A stretch of DNA of 64,000 nt from JANQRA01 sp035762545 (lineage in GTDB: Bacteria; Actinomycetota; Acidimicrobiia; Spongiisociales; ZC4RG35), in NCBI GenBank assembly GCA_035762545.1, contig DASTOM010000044.1:139864-203863 (forward strand), read 5' to 3'. The notes under the pieces were generated by a model. It did not search any database and was not told where the DNA came from. It saw only the letters and a list, made by a program, of their open reading frames with translations. The translations under genes were made by a program, and so were the position numbers. This document shows positions 17,468-26,456 of the stretch, piece after piece. Position 1 is the first letter of the stretch; each line of letters starts with the position of its first letter.

Positions 17468-18859
17468 ATGAAGTCTGTGAAATGGATCCTCCCCTTCGTT
17501 GCGGTCATCGTCGCCGCTTGTAACGGAGGGACCGTCACCGAAACGACGTCTCCGACCCCTGCACCAGAGGCGACGGCTCGGATCATCACCACGACAACCG
17601 TGCCGGCCCTCGAGGTGGAGACGCAGAACTGCGGTTCTCCACCTGTGACCTTCAGCCCATTGTGCGAGGTGTACGACCTGCTCGAGCAGTGGCATGTCGA
17701 TGCCCCATTCGACCCCGGCTTCCTCGCCGCCGCGGCGGTTCGCGGGCTCAGGGCCTTCGAGCCCGAGTCCACTGAAGAGCCTCCCCGGACCCTCATCTGC
17801 GCCATCCCCGACGCCGCGTTCTCGGTGCTCTGTGACGAGCTCGCGAGACGGATCCAGGAGTCGCAGGTACCGGTGGGGCCTGCCGTCGAGGCGGCAATGT
17901 CATACATGATCGACGTGGGTCTCGACCCGTTCACCTACTACCTGCCAGCCAACCAGGCAGGGTCACTGAGGCTCAACGGGATCGTGAGTGGGGTCGGCGT
18001 TCTCCTCGATGCACGCGACACCGCTGGCTCGAAATGCACCGAGGTGACCGAGGTCTGCCGTCTCGAAGTTGTCGTCGTCCTGGAAGACAACCCCGCATCC
18101 GCTGCGGGACTCCTGTCCGGCGATGTGGTGACCCATGTCGACGGGGCGTCGACACTCGGTCGTGGTTTCACAGGGATCGTCGCCGAGATCGCCGGAGACG
18201 AGACCGGAACCGTGGTGCTGACGATCGATCGAGACGGGGAGTCCCTCGACATCCCGATCGTCCGCTCCGAGTTGACGGTCCCGACGGTCGAGTACGGCGT
18301 GCCGATCGACGACGTTGGCTACGTGCGGATACCGGACTTCGAAGCGGACATCCCCGACCTCGTCGAGGCCTCACTGGAGGAGATGGTCATCGAGGGTATG
18401 TCCACCCTGGTCGTCGATCTGAGGGACAACCCGGGCGGTTTGGTCGACGCGGTGGTCGAAGTCGCCGACCAGTTCGTCGACGGAGGCGTGGTCCTCGTCA
18501 GCGACGCACCGGACGAGCACCTGGAGTACGAGGCGGAGCCCGGTGGCCTCGTCACCGAACAGCGACTGCTGGTCCTCGTCAACCAGGGGACGGCTTCGGC
18601 CGCCGAGATACTCGCCGGCACGCTTCGGGACCGACGGGACGCCCTGATCATCGGGTCCAACACGTTTGGTAAGGACGCAGTCCAGATACCATTTTCACTA
18701 CGAAACGGCGCCGAGTTCTACGTCGCTGTCGCTCGCTGGTCGACACCCAACGGTCTCAACGCAGCCGACGGCGGATTGATACCGGATCGAGAGCTGGCCT
18801 GGCCCACCGGGGCCACCGCCACCGAGGTCGTCGAACTCGCCCTGGAGGCCTCTTCATGA
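17468..18859 (+). CDS. S41 (C-terminal processing) protease lipoprotein
   Basis: A 463-residue protein. A signal with lipobox (VAAC, Cys near residue 18) and a Thr/Pro linker place it on the outer face of the membrane. A PDZ-like region (about residues 170-260: GVGVLLDA, ENPASAAGLLSGDVVTHVDG) precedes the S41 core with VDLRDNPGGLVD. The catalytic Ser is residue 377 in TASAAEI and Lys is 402 in NTFGKD, 25 residues apart as in CtpA/Tsp. It overlaps its paralogue downstream by 4 bp (ATGA). An acidic N-terminal domain with conserved Cys (CEVYDLL, LICAIPDAAFSVLC) is shared with that paralogue. Confidence 0.9.
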   Translation: MKSVKWILPFVAVIVAACNGGTVTETTSPTPAPEATARIITTTTVPALEVETQNCGSPPVTFSPLCEVYDLLEQWHVDAPFDPGFLAAAAVRGLRAFEPESTEEPPRTLICAIPDAAFSVLCDELARRIQESQVPVGPAVEAAMSYMIDVGLDPFTYYLPANQAGSLRLNGIVSGVGVLLDARDTAGSKCTEVTEVCRLEVVVVLEDNPASAAGLLSGDVVTHVDGASTLGRGFTGIVAEIAGDETGTVVLTIDRDGESLDIPIVRSELTVPTVEYGVPIDDVGYVRIPDFEADIPDLVEASLEEMVIEGMSTLVVDLRDNPGGLVDAVVEVADQFVDGGVVLVSDAPDEHLEYEAEPGGLVTEQRLLVLVNQGTASAAEILAGTLRDRRDALIIGSNTFGKDAVQIPFSLRNGAEFYVAVARWSTPNGLNAADGGLIPDRELAWPTGATATEVVELALEASS

Positions 18860-20262
18860 ATCGGCGGAACGCTCAGAACGCACTGATCGCACTCTGCCTC
18901 GTACTCGCGGCCTGCTCGGGTGAGACAGCCACGTCATCGACAACGGTCGCCGATCCGAGCACCACCGCGGTCCCCACGGCTCCGACCACCTCCGAAGCGA
19001 CGGCTCCGGACACCACGGGAAGGTCCTCGGGCCGCGATGTCGAGCTCGTGGACTGTGAGGAGCCGGCAGAGGAGGTGGCCATCGTCTGCGAGGCGTACGA
19101 CCTGATCCAGACGCACTACGTCGACGAGATCGACGAGGGAGACCTCGCCGAGGCAGCTCGTCTGGGTCTCGAGCTCCTCGACGGGTCAGACTCGGAAGAG
19201 CTTCTCGTCTGTGCTGCGCCGGACGAATACTTCTCGACCGTATGCGATGTGGCAGGCGGGGCCGCCGACGACAGCACCGAAGCCGCCGAAGCCATGGTCG
19301 CCGGGCTGGCGACATTCGCACTCGACCCCAACTCCGGCTACTTCGACCCCCAAGCTCTCGACCTCCTCCAAGAGGAGCAGGAGGGCGAGATCGAGGGAAT
19401 CGGAGCACTGGTGTCCCCCGAGGACGAGACAATCCCCGGCGACAACAAGCAGTGTGGGGTGATCTCGGAGACATGCCGCCTTCTGGTCGTCTCCACGATC
19501 GCGGGAGCACCGGCCGAGGAGGCCGGCCTGGTCAGGGATGACGTGATCATTGGTGTGGACGGTCAGCCGATCCTCGACTGGACGGTCGACGAGGTGACCT
19601 CGGCGGTTCGCGGACCGTCGGGGACGGAGGTGATTCTGACTATCGAACGTGGCGACGAGACTCTCGATATCTCCATCGAACGTGCTGCCGTCCTCATCCC
19701 GGTGCTCGAAGACGAGGTCGTGGGCGATGTGGGTTACGTCAGGCTCTACAACTTCACCGGTAACGCCGGACCGCAGTTCGAGGAGTCGGTCGTCGACATG
19801 CTGTCGGCCGGCGTCGATGAGTTGGTGATCGATTTCAGAGACAACCCGGGCGGCTTCCTGACCACTGCGATCGAAGTGGCCTCGGTGTTTCTCGAGGAGG
19901 GCGATGTCGTCATCACCGAAGGGCCGGGAGAGAACTTGAGCTACGAGGTGAACGGCAACGCCATCGTCCCAGACGACATGGATGTCACCGTAGTGGTCAA
20001 CAAGGGCAGCGCCTCGGCGTCGGAGGTCGTGTCAGCCGTGCTCCAAGAGCGCGGCCGGGCGACCGTCGTCGGCGAGAACACGTTTGGGAAGAACACCGTC
20101 CAGCAGCGGTTCAGCCTCTCCAACGGCGGCGCCTTGAAGCTGACCATCGCCCGATGGCTGACACCGGGTGGTCTCGACTTCGGTGGCACCGGGGTCACTC
20201 CCGACTTGGCGCTCGACGTGAACGGTCTTGATTCGACGGAGTTGGTGGAGTCCCTCGGCTGA
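18856..20262 (+). CDS. S41 (C-terminal processing) protease lipoprotein, paralogue
   Basis: A 468-residue protein with the same architecture as its upstream neighbour: lipobox signal (LAACS), Thr-rich linker, a Cys-containing domain (IVCEAYDLI, LLVCAAPDEYFSTVCD), a PDZ-like region (GAPAEEAGLVRDDVIIGVDG), and an S41 core with DFRDNPGGFL. Catalytic Ser is residue 387 in GSASASEV and Lys is 412 in NTFGKN. It is closer to classical CtpA than the first copy. The gene starts within the stop of that copy, so both are made from one mRNA. The likely job is processing of exported proteins; targets are unknown. Confidence 0.92.
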   Translation: MNRRNAQNALIALCLVLAACSGETATSSTTVADPSTTAVPTAPTTSEATAPDTTGRSSGRDVELVDCEEPAEEVAIVCEAYDLIQTHYVDEIDEGDLAEAARLGLELLDGSDSEELLVCAAPDEYFSTVCDVAGGAADDSTEAAEAMVAGLATFALDPNSGYFDPQALDLLQEEQEGEIEGIGALVSPEDETIPGDNKQCGVISETCRLLVVSTIAGAPAEEAGLVRDDVIIGVDGQPILDWTVDEVTSAVRGPSGTEVILTIERGDETLDISIERAAVLIPVLEDEVVGDVGYVRLYNFTGNAGPQFEESVVDMLSAGVDELVIDFRDNPGGFLTTAIEVASVFLEEGDVVITEGPGENLSYEVNGNAIVPDDMDVTVVVNKGSASASEVVSAVLQERGRATVVGENTFGKNTVQQRFSLSNGGALKLTIARWLTPGGLDFGGTGVTPDLALDVNGLDSTELVESLG

Positions 20263-20285
20263 GCTGCGGGATAGACAGATAGACC

Positions 20286-20350
20286 GGGCCTCTCGCCTCG
20301 ACCTGCACCGCGTCCCGCCCAGCGGATCAACATGCAGGCCCGATTGTGAG
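20286..20350. repeat. REP-like intergenic repeat, family C copy 1
   Basis: It lies between convergent genes (S41 protease and msrA). It carries ACCTGCAC, GCGTCCCG and CATGCAGGC at the same spacing (give or take 1 nt) as a second copy at about 44300-44348. CCTGCA and TGCAGG form the arms of a short hairpin. Confidence 0.5.
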
Positions 20351-20353
20351 GTG

Positions 20354-20992
20354 TTACCCCAGCCCCGGATAGGCGATACCCGTGTTGGCGTGACAGTCGT
20401 AGCCCCAAGGATTCTTCCCGAGGTACTGCTGGTGATAGTCCTCGGCGAAGTAGTACTCGCCCAACGGCTCGATCTCTGTGGTGATGTCGCCGAATCCCTT
20501 CTCGGTCAGAACCGCCTGGTAGACGTCCTGGGATCGTTTCGCCTGGTCGAGTTGGTCGTCGGTGGTGGTGTAGATCGTCGAGCGGTACTGGGTGCCGATG
20601 TCGTTCCCTTGGCGATATCCCTGGGTCGGATCGTGGGTCTCCCAAAAGACACGGAGCAAGTCGTCGTAGCTGACCACCGACGGGTCATAGACCACCTGCA
20701 CTACTTCGGCATGCCCGGTGCGACCGGAGCACACCTCCTCATATGTGGGATTGGGAGTGGCGCCGCCGGCGTATCCCGCGGAAGTGGTGTACACACCGGG
20801 GAGCTGCCAGAAGCGACGTTCGGCACCCCAGAAACAGCCCATCCCGAACACTGCCACTTCGGTTCCCGTCGGGAACGGGCCCTTCAGCGGGTTTCCGTTT
20901 ATGAAGTGCTGATCAGGAACGTCTACGGATTCCGAACGGCCGGCAAGCGTCTGGTCGGTTGCCGGCATCTCATTGGTCTTTCGTCCAAACAT
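20354..20992 (-). CDS. msrA: Peptide methionine sulfoxide reductase MsrA
   Basis: A 212-residue enzyme reducing methionine-S-sulfoxide in proteins. The catalytic motif is GMGCFWGAER with Cys53. SAGYAGG, GRTGHAEVVQVVYDP, FWETHDPTQ and GTQYRSTIY follow in the canonical order, and QQYLGKNPWGYDCHANTG near the C-terminus holds the recycling Cys region. ATG 20992 is chosen over the GTG 3 nt upstream because AGGAGGT sits 4-5 nt before it, the right Shine-Dalgarno distance. An msrB gene is present 26 kb away. Confidence 0.95.
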   Translation of the reverse strand: MFGRKTNEMPATDQTLAGRSESVDVPDQHFINGNPLKGPFPTGTEVAVFGMGCFWGAERRFWQLPGVYTTSAGYAGGATPNPTYEEVCSGRTGHAEVVQVVYDPSVVSYDDLLRVFWETHDPTQGYRQGNDIGTQYRSTIYTTTDDQLDQAKRSQDVYQAVLTEKGFGDITTEIEPLGEYYFAEDYHQQYLGKNPWGYDCHANTGIAYPGLG

Positions 20993-21019
20993 CACAACCT
21001 CCTGTCGCCAGTCAACCGT

Positions 21020-21403
21020 CTAGGCCGTTAAGACAGCTTCAAGTTCCATCTCGACGACCCAGCGCGGATCGATCAATCCACCAACTACAACCATTGTCGC
21101 CGCCGGCCTTATTTCCGAGAAGACCTCGCCGTGGGCGGCGCCGACAGCATCGGCATCACCGGCGTCGGTGATGAACATTCGGGTTCGGACCACATTCTCG
21201 GCAGCACCGCCCGCCTGGGCCAGAGCATCGAGCATGATCTCGAGGCAACGTCGGGTCTGGGCCGCGGGATCGGGATCCACCGTGCCGTCAGGCCAGATGG
21301 GGGCGGTCCCTGCCACCAGGACCCGGTCGTCGACTCGAACCGCCCGGCTGAACCCGTATCGGGACTCGTAAGGAGATCCCGAAGACACATTGTTTCGCAC
21401 CAT
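21020..21403 (-). CDS. RidA/YjgF/YER057c family protein
   Basis: A 127-residue single-domain protein. GFSRAVRVDDRVLVAGTAP, AQTRRCLEIMLDALAQAGG, VVRTRMFITDAGDADAVGAAHGEVF and PAATMVVVGGLIDPRWVVEME are the successive conserved blocks of the RidA family (the Arg in VVRTRM and Glu near the end are the usual substrate-contact positions). Archetypal members deaminate reactive enamines/imines. The start is ATG 21403, which fits the family N-terminus; it diverges from the secreted hydrolase gene 67 bp away. Confidence 0.9.
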   Translation of the reverse strand: MVRNNVSSGSPYESRYGFSRAVRVDDRVLVAGTAPIWPDGTVDPDPAAQTRRCLEIMLDALAQAGGAAENVVRTRMFITDAGDADAVGAAHGEVFSEIRPAATMVVVGGLIDPRWVVEMELEAVLTA

Positions 21404-21469
21404 GGTGGCCAAGCTACCCCGGTTCCACTTCTCGGAGGAGAGGGGTTTGGTTACGCTTTTAGGCACCCC

Positions 21470-22657
21470 ATGCGGTTCGTTCGCCTCTTCACGGCATTTC
21501 TCGCTTTCACGCTCGTGGTCTCGTCGCTATCCACCGGTGCGCCGGCTGCTCGCGCCCAGACGACCGAACAGGCCGAGCAGGAGGCAGATGAGGCTCAGCA
21601 TCGGGCCAACGCTGCTTCGGGGTTGGTCGACGAAGCAGTGGCCAACCGCGAGGACATCGAACTCCAGCTCGCCGATTCCATCTCACGGATGAACGAGCTG
21701 GCCGCCCAGCTCTCGATCGTCGGGGCGGATCTCGATCGGTTGGCCTCCCAGGTGGGGTACGCCGACGTCGAGCTCGCCGGGATCAAAGCCGACATCGAAG
21801 ATCAGGCGGTGGACGCATACATGACAGTGGTCTCGTCACCGAGTGTGGCCGTCGTCAACACAGGCACCGTCGAGAAGGCCCTCGTCGCCAGTTCGGTGGT
21901 CGAGGACGTGGTTGCCGATGGACGGCTCACGGTCGACGAGTTGTCCGCCAAGCGGAAGAGTCTCGAAGAGCTCAAACAGACCTACCTCGCCGATCAGGAG
22001 GAGTTCCAGGAGCTCCAGGAGCAAGTCGACGCCGAGGTGGAGAACTACACGGCCCTGTACGAACAGGCCGACGCCGCCGTTGCCACCGCGATCCGCGAAG
22101 CTGACGCCGCCGAGCGGGAGTATCTCGCCGCGCTCAGCGCCGTCGACATCGCCAAAGCGAAAGAAGACGAGCGCCAGCGTCAGGAGAACCGGTCACCGGC
22201 GGAGCCCGCCCCCACCACCCCTCCACCACCCGGGACCACCCCGACCACGAGCCCATCCGGTACCAACCCCCCGCCCACCAACGCCCCGGATCCAACGACC
22301 ACCAGTACGTCGGGTGGTGGTGGCGGTGGGCCCTGGAATCACCCCCCTTCGGTCGAGCAATGGCGTGGACTCGTCTCGCAGTACTTCCCCTCGAACCGTG
22401 TCGAGGAGGCGCTGGCCATCATCGATTGCGAGTCCAACGGCGACCCCAACGCACTCAACCCCTACTCCGGCGCGTCGGGGCTGTTCCAGTTTCTCCCGTC
22501 GACCTGGGCATCGACCGCACCGAATGCCGGATTCGGTGGCGCCAGCCCCTTCGACGCCGAGGCGAACATCGGTTCTGCGGCCTGGCTGGCCAACCGCTAT
22601 CAGCAGCTGGGTAAGTACTACTGGCAGGCGTGGTCGTGCCGGAGGGTCCTGAACTGA
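21470..22657 (+). CDS. Secreted coiled-coil protein with lytic-transglycosylase-like C-terminal domain
   Basis: A 395-residue exported protein. It has a signal peptide (MRFVRLFTAFLAFTLVVSS, cleavage near ARAQ), a long charged coiled coil at about residues 33-235 (as in RipA/PcsB-type wall hydrolases), a Pro/Thr/Gly linker at 243-288, and a compact domain with IIDCESNGDPNALN. Glu321 is the likely catalytic acid and YSGASGLFQFLPSTWAS is the SLT/Rpf-like substrate groove. The coiled coil probably anchors or regulates a peptidoglycan-cleaving domain. The start is ATG 21470; frames further upstream are antisense to ridA. Confidence 0.88.
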   Translation: MRFVRLFTAFLAFTLVVSSLSTGAPAARAQTTEQAEQEADEAQHRANAASGLVDEAVANREDIELQLADSISRMNELAAQLSIVGADLDRLASQVGYADVELAGIKADIEDQAVDAYMTVVSSPSVAVVNTGTVEKALVASSVVEDVVADGRLTVDELSAKRKSLEELKQTYLADQEEFQELQEQVDAEVENYTALYEQADAAVATAIREADAAEREYLAALSAVDIAKAKEDERQRQENRSPAEPAPTTPPPPGTTPTTSPSGTNPPPTNAPDPTTTSTSGGGGGGPWNHPPSVEQWRGLVSQYFPSNRVEEALAIIDCESNGDPNALNPYSGASGLFQFLPSTWASTAPNAGFGGASPFDAEANIGSAAWLANRYQQLGKYYWQAWSCRRVLN

Positions 22658-22665
22658 TCTGAGGA

Positions 22666-23433
22666 TCAGGCTTCGGCGGCGTGAGCCACCAGAAGCGAGG
22701 TCGTCGAGGAGTTGGCGACAGCGGCCGTGGTCGAACCGACAACCAACTCCTTGATCCCCTCCTGGCCACGCACTCCCATGGCCACGAGGTCGGGACCGAT
22801 GTCGTCGATGGCCTGGAGGATCTCGTGTGCCGGACGGCCGGAGCGATGCTCACGGACGACCTGGACCCCTGCACCACGCAGTGCGTCCTCCGCCTGTTGT
22901 CCAGCCGCTTCGACGTCGACCTGCCCATCGTCCACATTGAGCACGTGCACGGTCGCCCCGTCGATCCAGGGCACGGATACCAGACAATCGAGCGTGCGAT
23001 GAGAGTGGGGCGAGCCATCGGCGGCGAACAGAACCTTTCGCACCGGGCCCGACCCGTGCGCGATCAGCAGGGGAGAGGTTGGCTCACGGAGTAGCCAATC
23101 GGCGGTGCTGCCGAGGTGGAGACGCTTGAGCAGTCCTGAGCCCTTGGGTCCGATTGCGACGAGATCCCAGTCCTTGGCGATCAGTGCGACTCTCGGGTCG
23201 ATCTCGGCGTGAAGGTGAACGACCGAGCCGAACCCGGCCTCACCCGGATCGCGGGGTGTCTCCGGCTCCCACGGGTGCAACTCGGCGTCTTCCGAACCGG
23301 GACGCAGGTCGGCTCGCGGTTCGGCCGTGACGATTTCCAGGTCCCAGCCGTCCCATCTCTGGCTGGTGATCCACCCCCAGCACACGTCGGCTTGTGTGGA
23401 TCGGTCGTCACCGAAGGCGAGCACTGGGCTCAA
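22666..23433 (-). CDS. Tandem universal stress protein
   Basis: A 255-residue protein with two UspA-like halves. The first (residues 1-125) is degenerate and ends in LLREPTSPLLIAHG. The second (about 130-255) starts VRKVLFAADGSPHSHRTLD and contains DLVAMGVRGQEGIKELVVGSTTAAV, the G-x2-G-x9-G-S/T ATP-binding pattern. Its start is TTG 23433, overlapping the TerC stop and preceded by GAGGG at 6 nt, so it is coupled to terC. The GTG at 23424 is an alternative. Confidence 0.85.
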   Translation of the reverse strand: MSPVLAFGDDRSTQADVCWGWITSQRWDGWDLEIVTAEPRADLRPGSEDAELHPWEPETPRDPGEAGFGSVVHLHAEIDPRVALIAKDWDLVAIGPKGSGLLKRLHLGSTADWLLREPTSPLLIAHGSGPVRKVLFAADGSPHSHRTLDCLVSVPWIDGATVHVLNVDDGQVDVEAAGQQAEDALRGAGVQVVREHRSGRPAHEILQAIDDIGPDLVAMGVRGQEGIKELVVGSTTAAVANSSTTSLLVAHAAEA

Positions 23434-24527
23434 TCCGAACCCTCGTCAGTTGGATCACCCGGAGGGACCCAGGCGGGGTCACCCGTCTCGATCGCCGGTG
23501 CAGGGTCCTCGTTGCGCTCGGCGCGCAACGAAGCCCAGATGGTCACGGCGAGCACGATGGTGATCACGGTCAGGCTGATCCAGGTGGGCATGTGGTACCA
23601 CTCGGCGATCAACATCTTGACCCCCACGAAGGCCAGGATCACCGCCAGCCCGGTGTTCAGATAGCGGAACCGCCCCTGCATGCCGGCCAGGAGGAAGTAG
23701 AGGGCCCTGAGCCCGAGGATGGCGAAGGCGTTGGACGAGAAGACGATGAACTCCTCGCGGGACACGGCGAGGATCGCCGGGATCGAGTCGACTGCGAAGA
23801 TGACATCGGTGGTCTCGACCAGGATCAGGACGGCGAACAGGGGCGTCGCCAGCAGACGCCCGTGCTTCCTGGTGAACATCTTCTGACCGTCCAGTTCGGG
23901 AGTGGACGGGACCACCTTTTGGACCAGCTTGAGGACGGGGTTGTTCTCCGGATGAACCTCGGCCTCATCGTGCCTGTAGATCCGCCATGCTGTGAAGAGC
24001 AGGAATGCCCCGAAGACGTAGAGGATCCAACTGAACTGCTCGATGAGGGCGACACCGGCGAATATGAAGATCGCCCGGAGGACCAGGGCGCCGAAAATGC
24101 CCCAGAAGAGCACCCTGAACTGGTATTTCCTCGGGATGGCGAAGTAGCTGAAGATCACCGCCCACACGAACACGTTGTCGACCGACAGGCTCTTCTCGAT
24201 CAGATATCCGGCCAGGTACTCGCCGCCTGCTTGCGCCCCCTGCCACCACCACATCACACCGGTGAAGGCAAGGCCGATGCTGATCCACACGGCTGACTCG
24301 ATGCCCGCCTCCTTGATGGAGATCTCGTGAGGGGTGCGGTGCACCAGGAGTAGATCCAGGATGAGCAGCACGCTGATCGCGCTGATCAGCGCAACCCAAG
24401 CCCAGACGGGGACGTCGAACGAGGCGAAATTCGTGCCGGAGGTTTCCTCGGCAGCCAGAAGGAAGGTCACTTGCAGGAGCAATGATATGACAGGGTTGGG
24501 GTCACGCAATTCCCGTCCGCGGGACAA
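23430..24527 (-). CDS. TerC/Alx family membrane protein
   Basis: Up to 365 residues with about nine membrane helices. SLSVDNVFVWAVIFSYFAIP and the later ETTDVIFAVDSIPAILAVS are the two Asp-containing signature helices of TerC/Alx, implicated in Mn2+ export in other bacteria. A cytoplasmic loop with KVVPSTPELDGQKMFTRK lies between. The exact start is unclear: TTG 24527 has a G-rich run directly adjacent, while GTG 24470 would begin just before the first helix. It is translationally coupled to the downstream universal stress protein gene. Confidence 0.9.
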   Translation of the reverse strand: MSRGRELRDPNPVISLLLQVTFLLAAEETSGTNFASFDVPVWAWVALISAISVLLILDLLLVHRTPHEISIKEAGIESAVWISIGLAFTGVMWWWQGAQAGGEYLAGYLIEKSLSVDNVFVWAVIFSYFAIPRKYQFRVLFWGIFGALVLRAIFIFAGVALIEQFSWILYVFGAFLLFTAWRIYRHDEAEVHPENNPVLKLVQKVVPSTPELDGQKMFTRKHGRLLATPLFAVLILVETTDVIFAVDSIPAILAVSREEFIVFSSNAFAILGLRALYFLLAGMQGRFRYLNTGLAVILAFVGVKMLIAEWYHMPTWISLTVITIVLAVTIWASLRAERNEDPAPAIETGDPAWVPPGDPTDEGSD

Positions 24528-24586
24528 CCCCCTTCAAAACCGTCTATTCCCCGACGTATGTTCGTCAGAGGAGTGAAAGGAGCGAG

Positions 24587-25279
24587 ATGACCGTGTACTT
24601 CAAGCCGGCGGTATTCCAGTTCCTCCGCGATCTGGAGGCGAACAACGAGAAGACCTGGTGGGAGAGGAACAAGCCCAGATACGCCGAGTTGATCCAGCAG
24701 CCGGCACTCGACTTCATCGAGAACTTTGGTGAGCGTCTATGTGACATCTCGCCACATTTCGTGGCGAGCACCAATCTGAACGGTGGGTCACTGATGCGGC
24801 CGTATCGCGACGTGAGGTTCTCCCAGGACAAGACGCCCTACAAGACCAACGTCGGCATCCAGTTCCGCCACGAGCGGGGCAAAGATGTCCATGCACCCGG
24901 GTTCTACGTCCACATCGAGCCCAGTCAGAACTTCGCCGGAGCCGGGCTCTGGCATCCCGAGACCAAGGTGGCGCGTCAGATCAGACAGGCGATCAACGAC
25001 AACCCGACCGATTGGGGCAATGTGGCTCACACCCGTAGCTTCACCGAGACCTGGAGTCTTGGAGACCACGACGACGACCGGCTGCAACGTATCCCCAAGG
25101 ATCTCGATCCCGACCACCCTTACCCAGACGACCTGCGTCTGAGGAGTTTCACCGCCGGAACCCGGCTCACTCAGAAGTCGGTCACCTCCGCGGTGTTCGC
25201 CGACGATCTCCTCACAACATTCAAGAAGGCAGCCCCTTACACCCGATTCTTGTGTGAGGCGATCGGAGTGCCTTTCTGA
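24587..25279 (+). CDS. DUF2461 (TIGR02453) family protein
   Basis: A 230-residue soluble protein with the family's ordered motifs: FLRDLEANNEKTWWERNKPRY near the N-terminus, MRPYRDVRFSQDKTPYKTNVG in the middle, APGFYVHIEPSQNFAGAGLW, then LKRIP-like LQRIPKDLDPDHPYPDDLR. The start ATG 24587 has a good Shine-Dalgarno (GAAAGGAG) 5-6 nt upstream. Function unknown for the family; it is widespread in bacteria and fungi. It stands alone, diverging from terC. Confidence 0.88.
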   Translation: MTVYFKPAVFQFLRDLEANNEKTWWERNKPRYAELIQQPALDFIENFGERLCDISPHFVASTNLNGGSLMRPYRDVRFSQDKTPYKTNVGIQFRHERGKDVHAPGFYVHIEPSQNFAGAGLWHPETKVARQIRQAINDNPTDWGNVAHTRSFTETWSLGDHDDDRLQRIPKDLDPDHPYPDDLRLRSFTAGTRLTQKSVTSAVFADDLLTTFKKAAPYTRFLCEAIGVPF

Positions 25280-25361
25280 TATCCCGCGCCCGGATCCCGG
25301 GTCGACACCGGCTCCCGAACCACCTAGTTTGTAACCGCCACCCGTCGGGGGATGTAGAGAT

Positions 25362-25787
25362 ATGGCCATATACGACGGTGTCGTCACACTTGCCGAGGAC
25401 GACATCCCGGTGATCGTCGAGCTCGACGACGGTCACGTGCGTCTGTCTGCCTCCGGAACCGAGATCGGAGACTGGTCCGCAGATGAGTGCGAGATAAGCC
25501 ACGTCAACGAGACCGTCTTCACGATCAGCGCAGAGGATGAGACCATCTGGTTCGTCCCCAATCAGCCGAGCAAGTTCGCCGCGGCCCTCAACGGAGGCAT
25601 GTCACGTCCGGCGGCAGTCGCCCTGCCCCCCCAACCCGAGGCCAAGCCGACCACGCTCCCCGGACCTGGAGGCGTCGAGGTCCGCGAGGCTCCGGCACCC
25701 AAGCCCCTGACGATGGGACTCTTCTACGCTCTCTGTGTCCTCACCGCCGGCCTGGCCGTGTGGTCGCTCATCAGCATCATCTTCTGA
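25362..25787 (+). CDS. Small protein with C-terminal membrane anchor, unknown function
   Basis: A 141-residue protein. The N-terminal 75 residues are predicted beta-rich and acidic (VIVELDDGHVRLSASGTEIGDW, ISAEDETIWFVP). A Pro-rich linker (about 84-110) follows, and then a single C-terminal membrane helix (about 117-140, LFYALCVLTAGLAVWSLISIIF). There is no signal peptide, so the globular part is probably cytoplasmic. I do not recognise the family. The coding character is good and the neighbours are intact. Confidence 0.75.
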   Translation: MAIYDGVVTLAEDDIPVIVELDDGHVRLSASGTEIGDWSADECEISHVNETVFTISAEDETIWFVPNQPSKFAAALNGGMSRPAAVALPPQPEAKPTTLPGPGGVEVREAPAPKPLTMGLFYALCVLTAGLAVWSLISIIF

Positions 25788-25846
25788 GCTGTAGTCCGGG
25801 GGTTCTCGTCTCTCGGCGACGGAGCATCCCGGTACAGAGTGGATCG

Positions 25847-26413
25847 CTAGGTATCCGGAAGCTCCATCCATCCCCCGACCCGGTCGAGCAGGTACTCGCT
25901 GACCTCACGTGAGCTGTCGAGCACCTCGCAGAGTTGCTCCCGTCCCATGAGCACATCGACCAGGCTGACCTGGCTCTTCCCGGTGACCTGAAGTCTTCGC
26001 TCCGGGGCCCCGATGACGTCGGCGTACGAGTCGACGGCGGACACCTCGACCGGGAGGGTCATCCCACCCAAACCGGCGAGGTCGGTGGCGAGGACGAGGA
26101 GGTCCGGGGGATCGTGCAGGGGTGGGACCGCCCAGTTGAAGTACAGGTCGAGAAACCACTCGTCGGGCGGCTCCTCGAACTCGGACATCTCCTCGAGACG
26201 CTCGCGCAGTGAGAGCAGCACGTTGGGATCGACGTCGAGAGCAACATGGAGATCGATCGGGCCACCGCAGCCTGCTTCGGGGTGGACGTCGACCTCCCAC
26301 GACTGGCGCAACGAGTAGGTCTCGACGAAATGGCGTTCGTCGTGGACGTGGAAACCGTGATCCGTGGCGTGTTCCTTGAAATCCGAGATGAACCCGGGGA
26401 TGTCGATAGCCAT
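25847..26413 (-). CDS. Conserved hypothetical protein
   Basis: A 188-residue acidic, soluble protein with no membrane segment. Notable features are HATDHGFHVHDERHFVETYSLRQSW near the N-terminus, a central DVDPNVLLSLRERLEEM helix and WFLDLYFNWAVPPLHDPPDLL. No known domain or catalytic motif can be named. It is followed (in its own direction) by a 59-bp gap to the convergent small membrane-anchored protein. High GC3 and lack of internal stops support real coding. Confidence 0.72.
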   Translation of the reverse strand: MAIDIPGFISDFKEHATDHGFHVHDERHFVETYSLRQSWEVDVHPEAGCGGPIDLHVALDVDPNVLLSLRERLEEMSEFEEPPDEWFLDLYFNWAVPPLHDPPDLLVLATDLAGLGGMTLPVEVSAVDSYADVIGAPERRLQVTGKSQVSLVDVLMGREQLCEVLDSSREVSEYLLDRVGGWMELPDT

Positions 26414-26456
26414 CGGCGCTCAGGTTATTGACTCGTCACCGTCGGGGCGAAGACGA

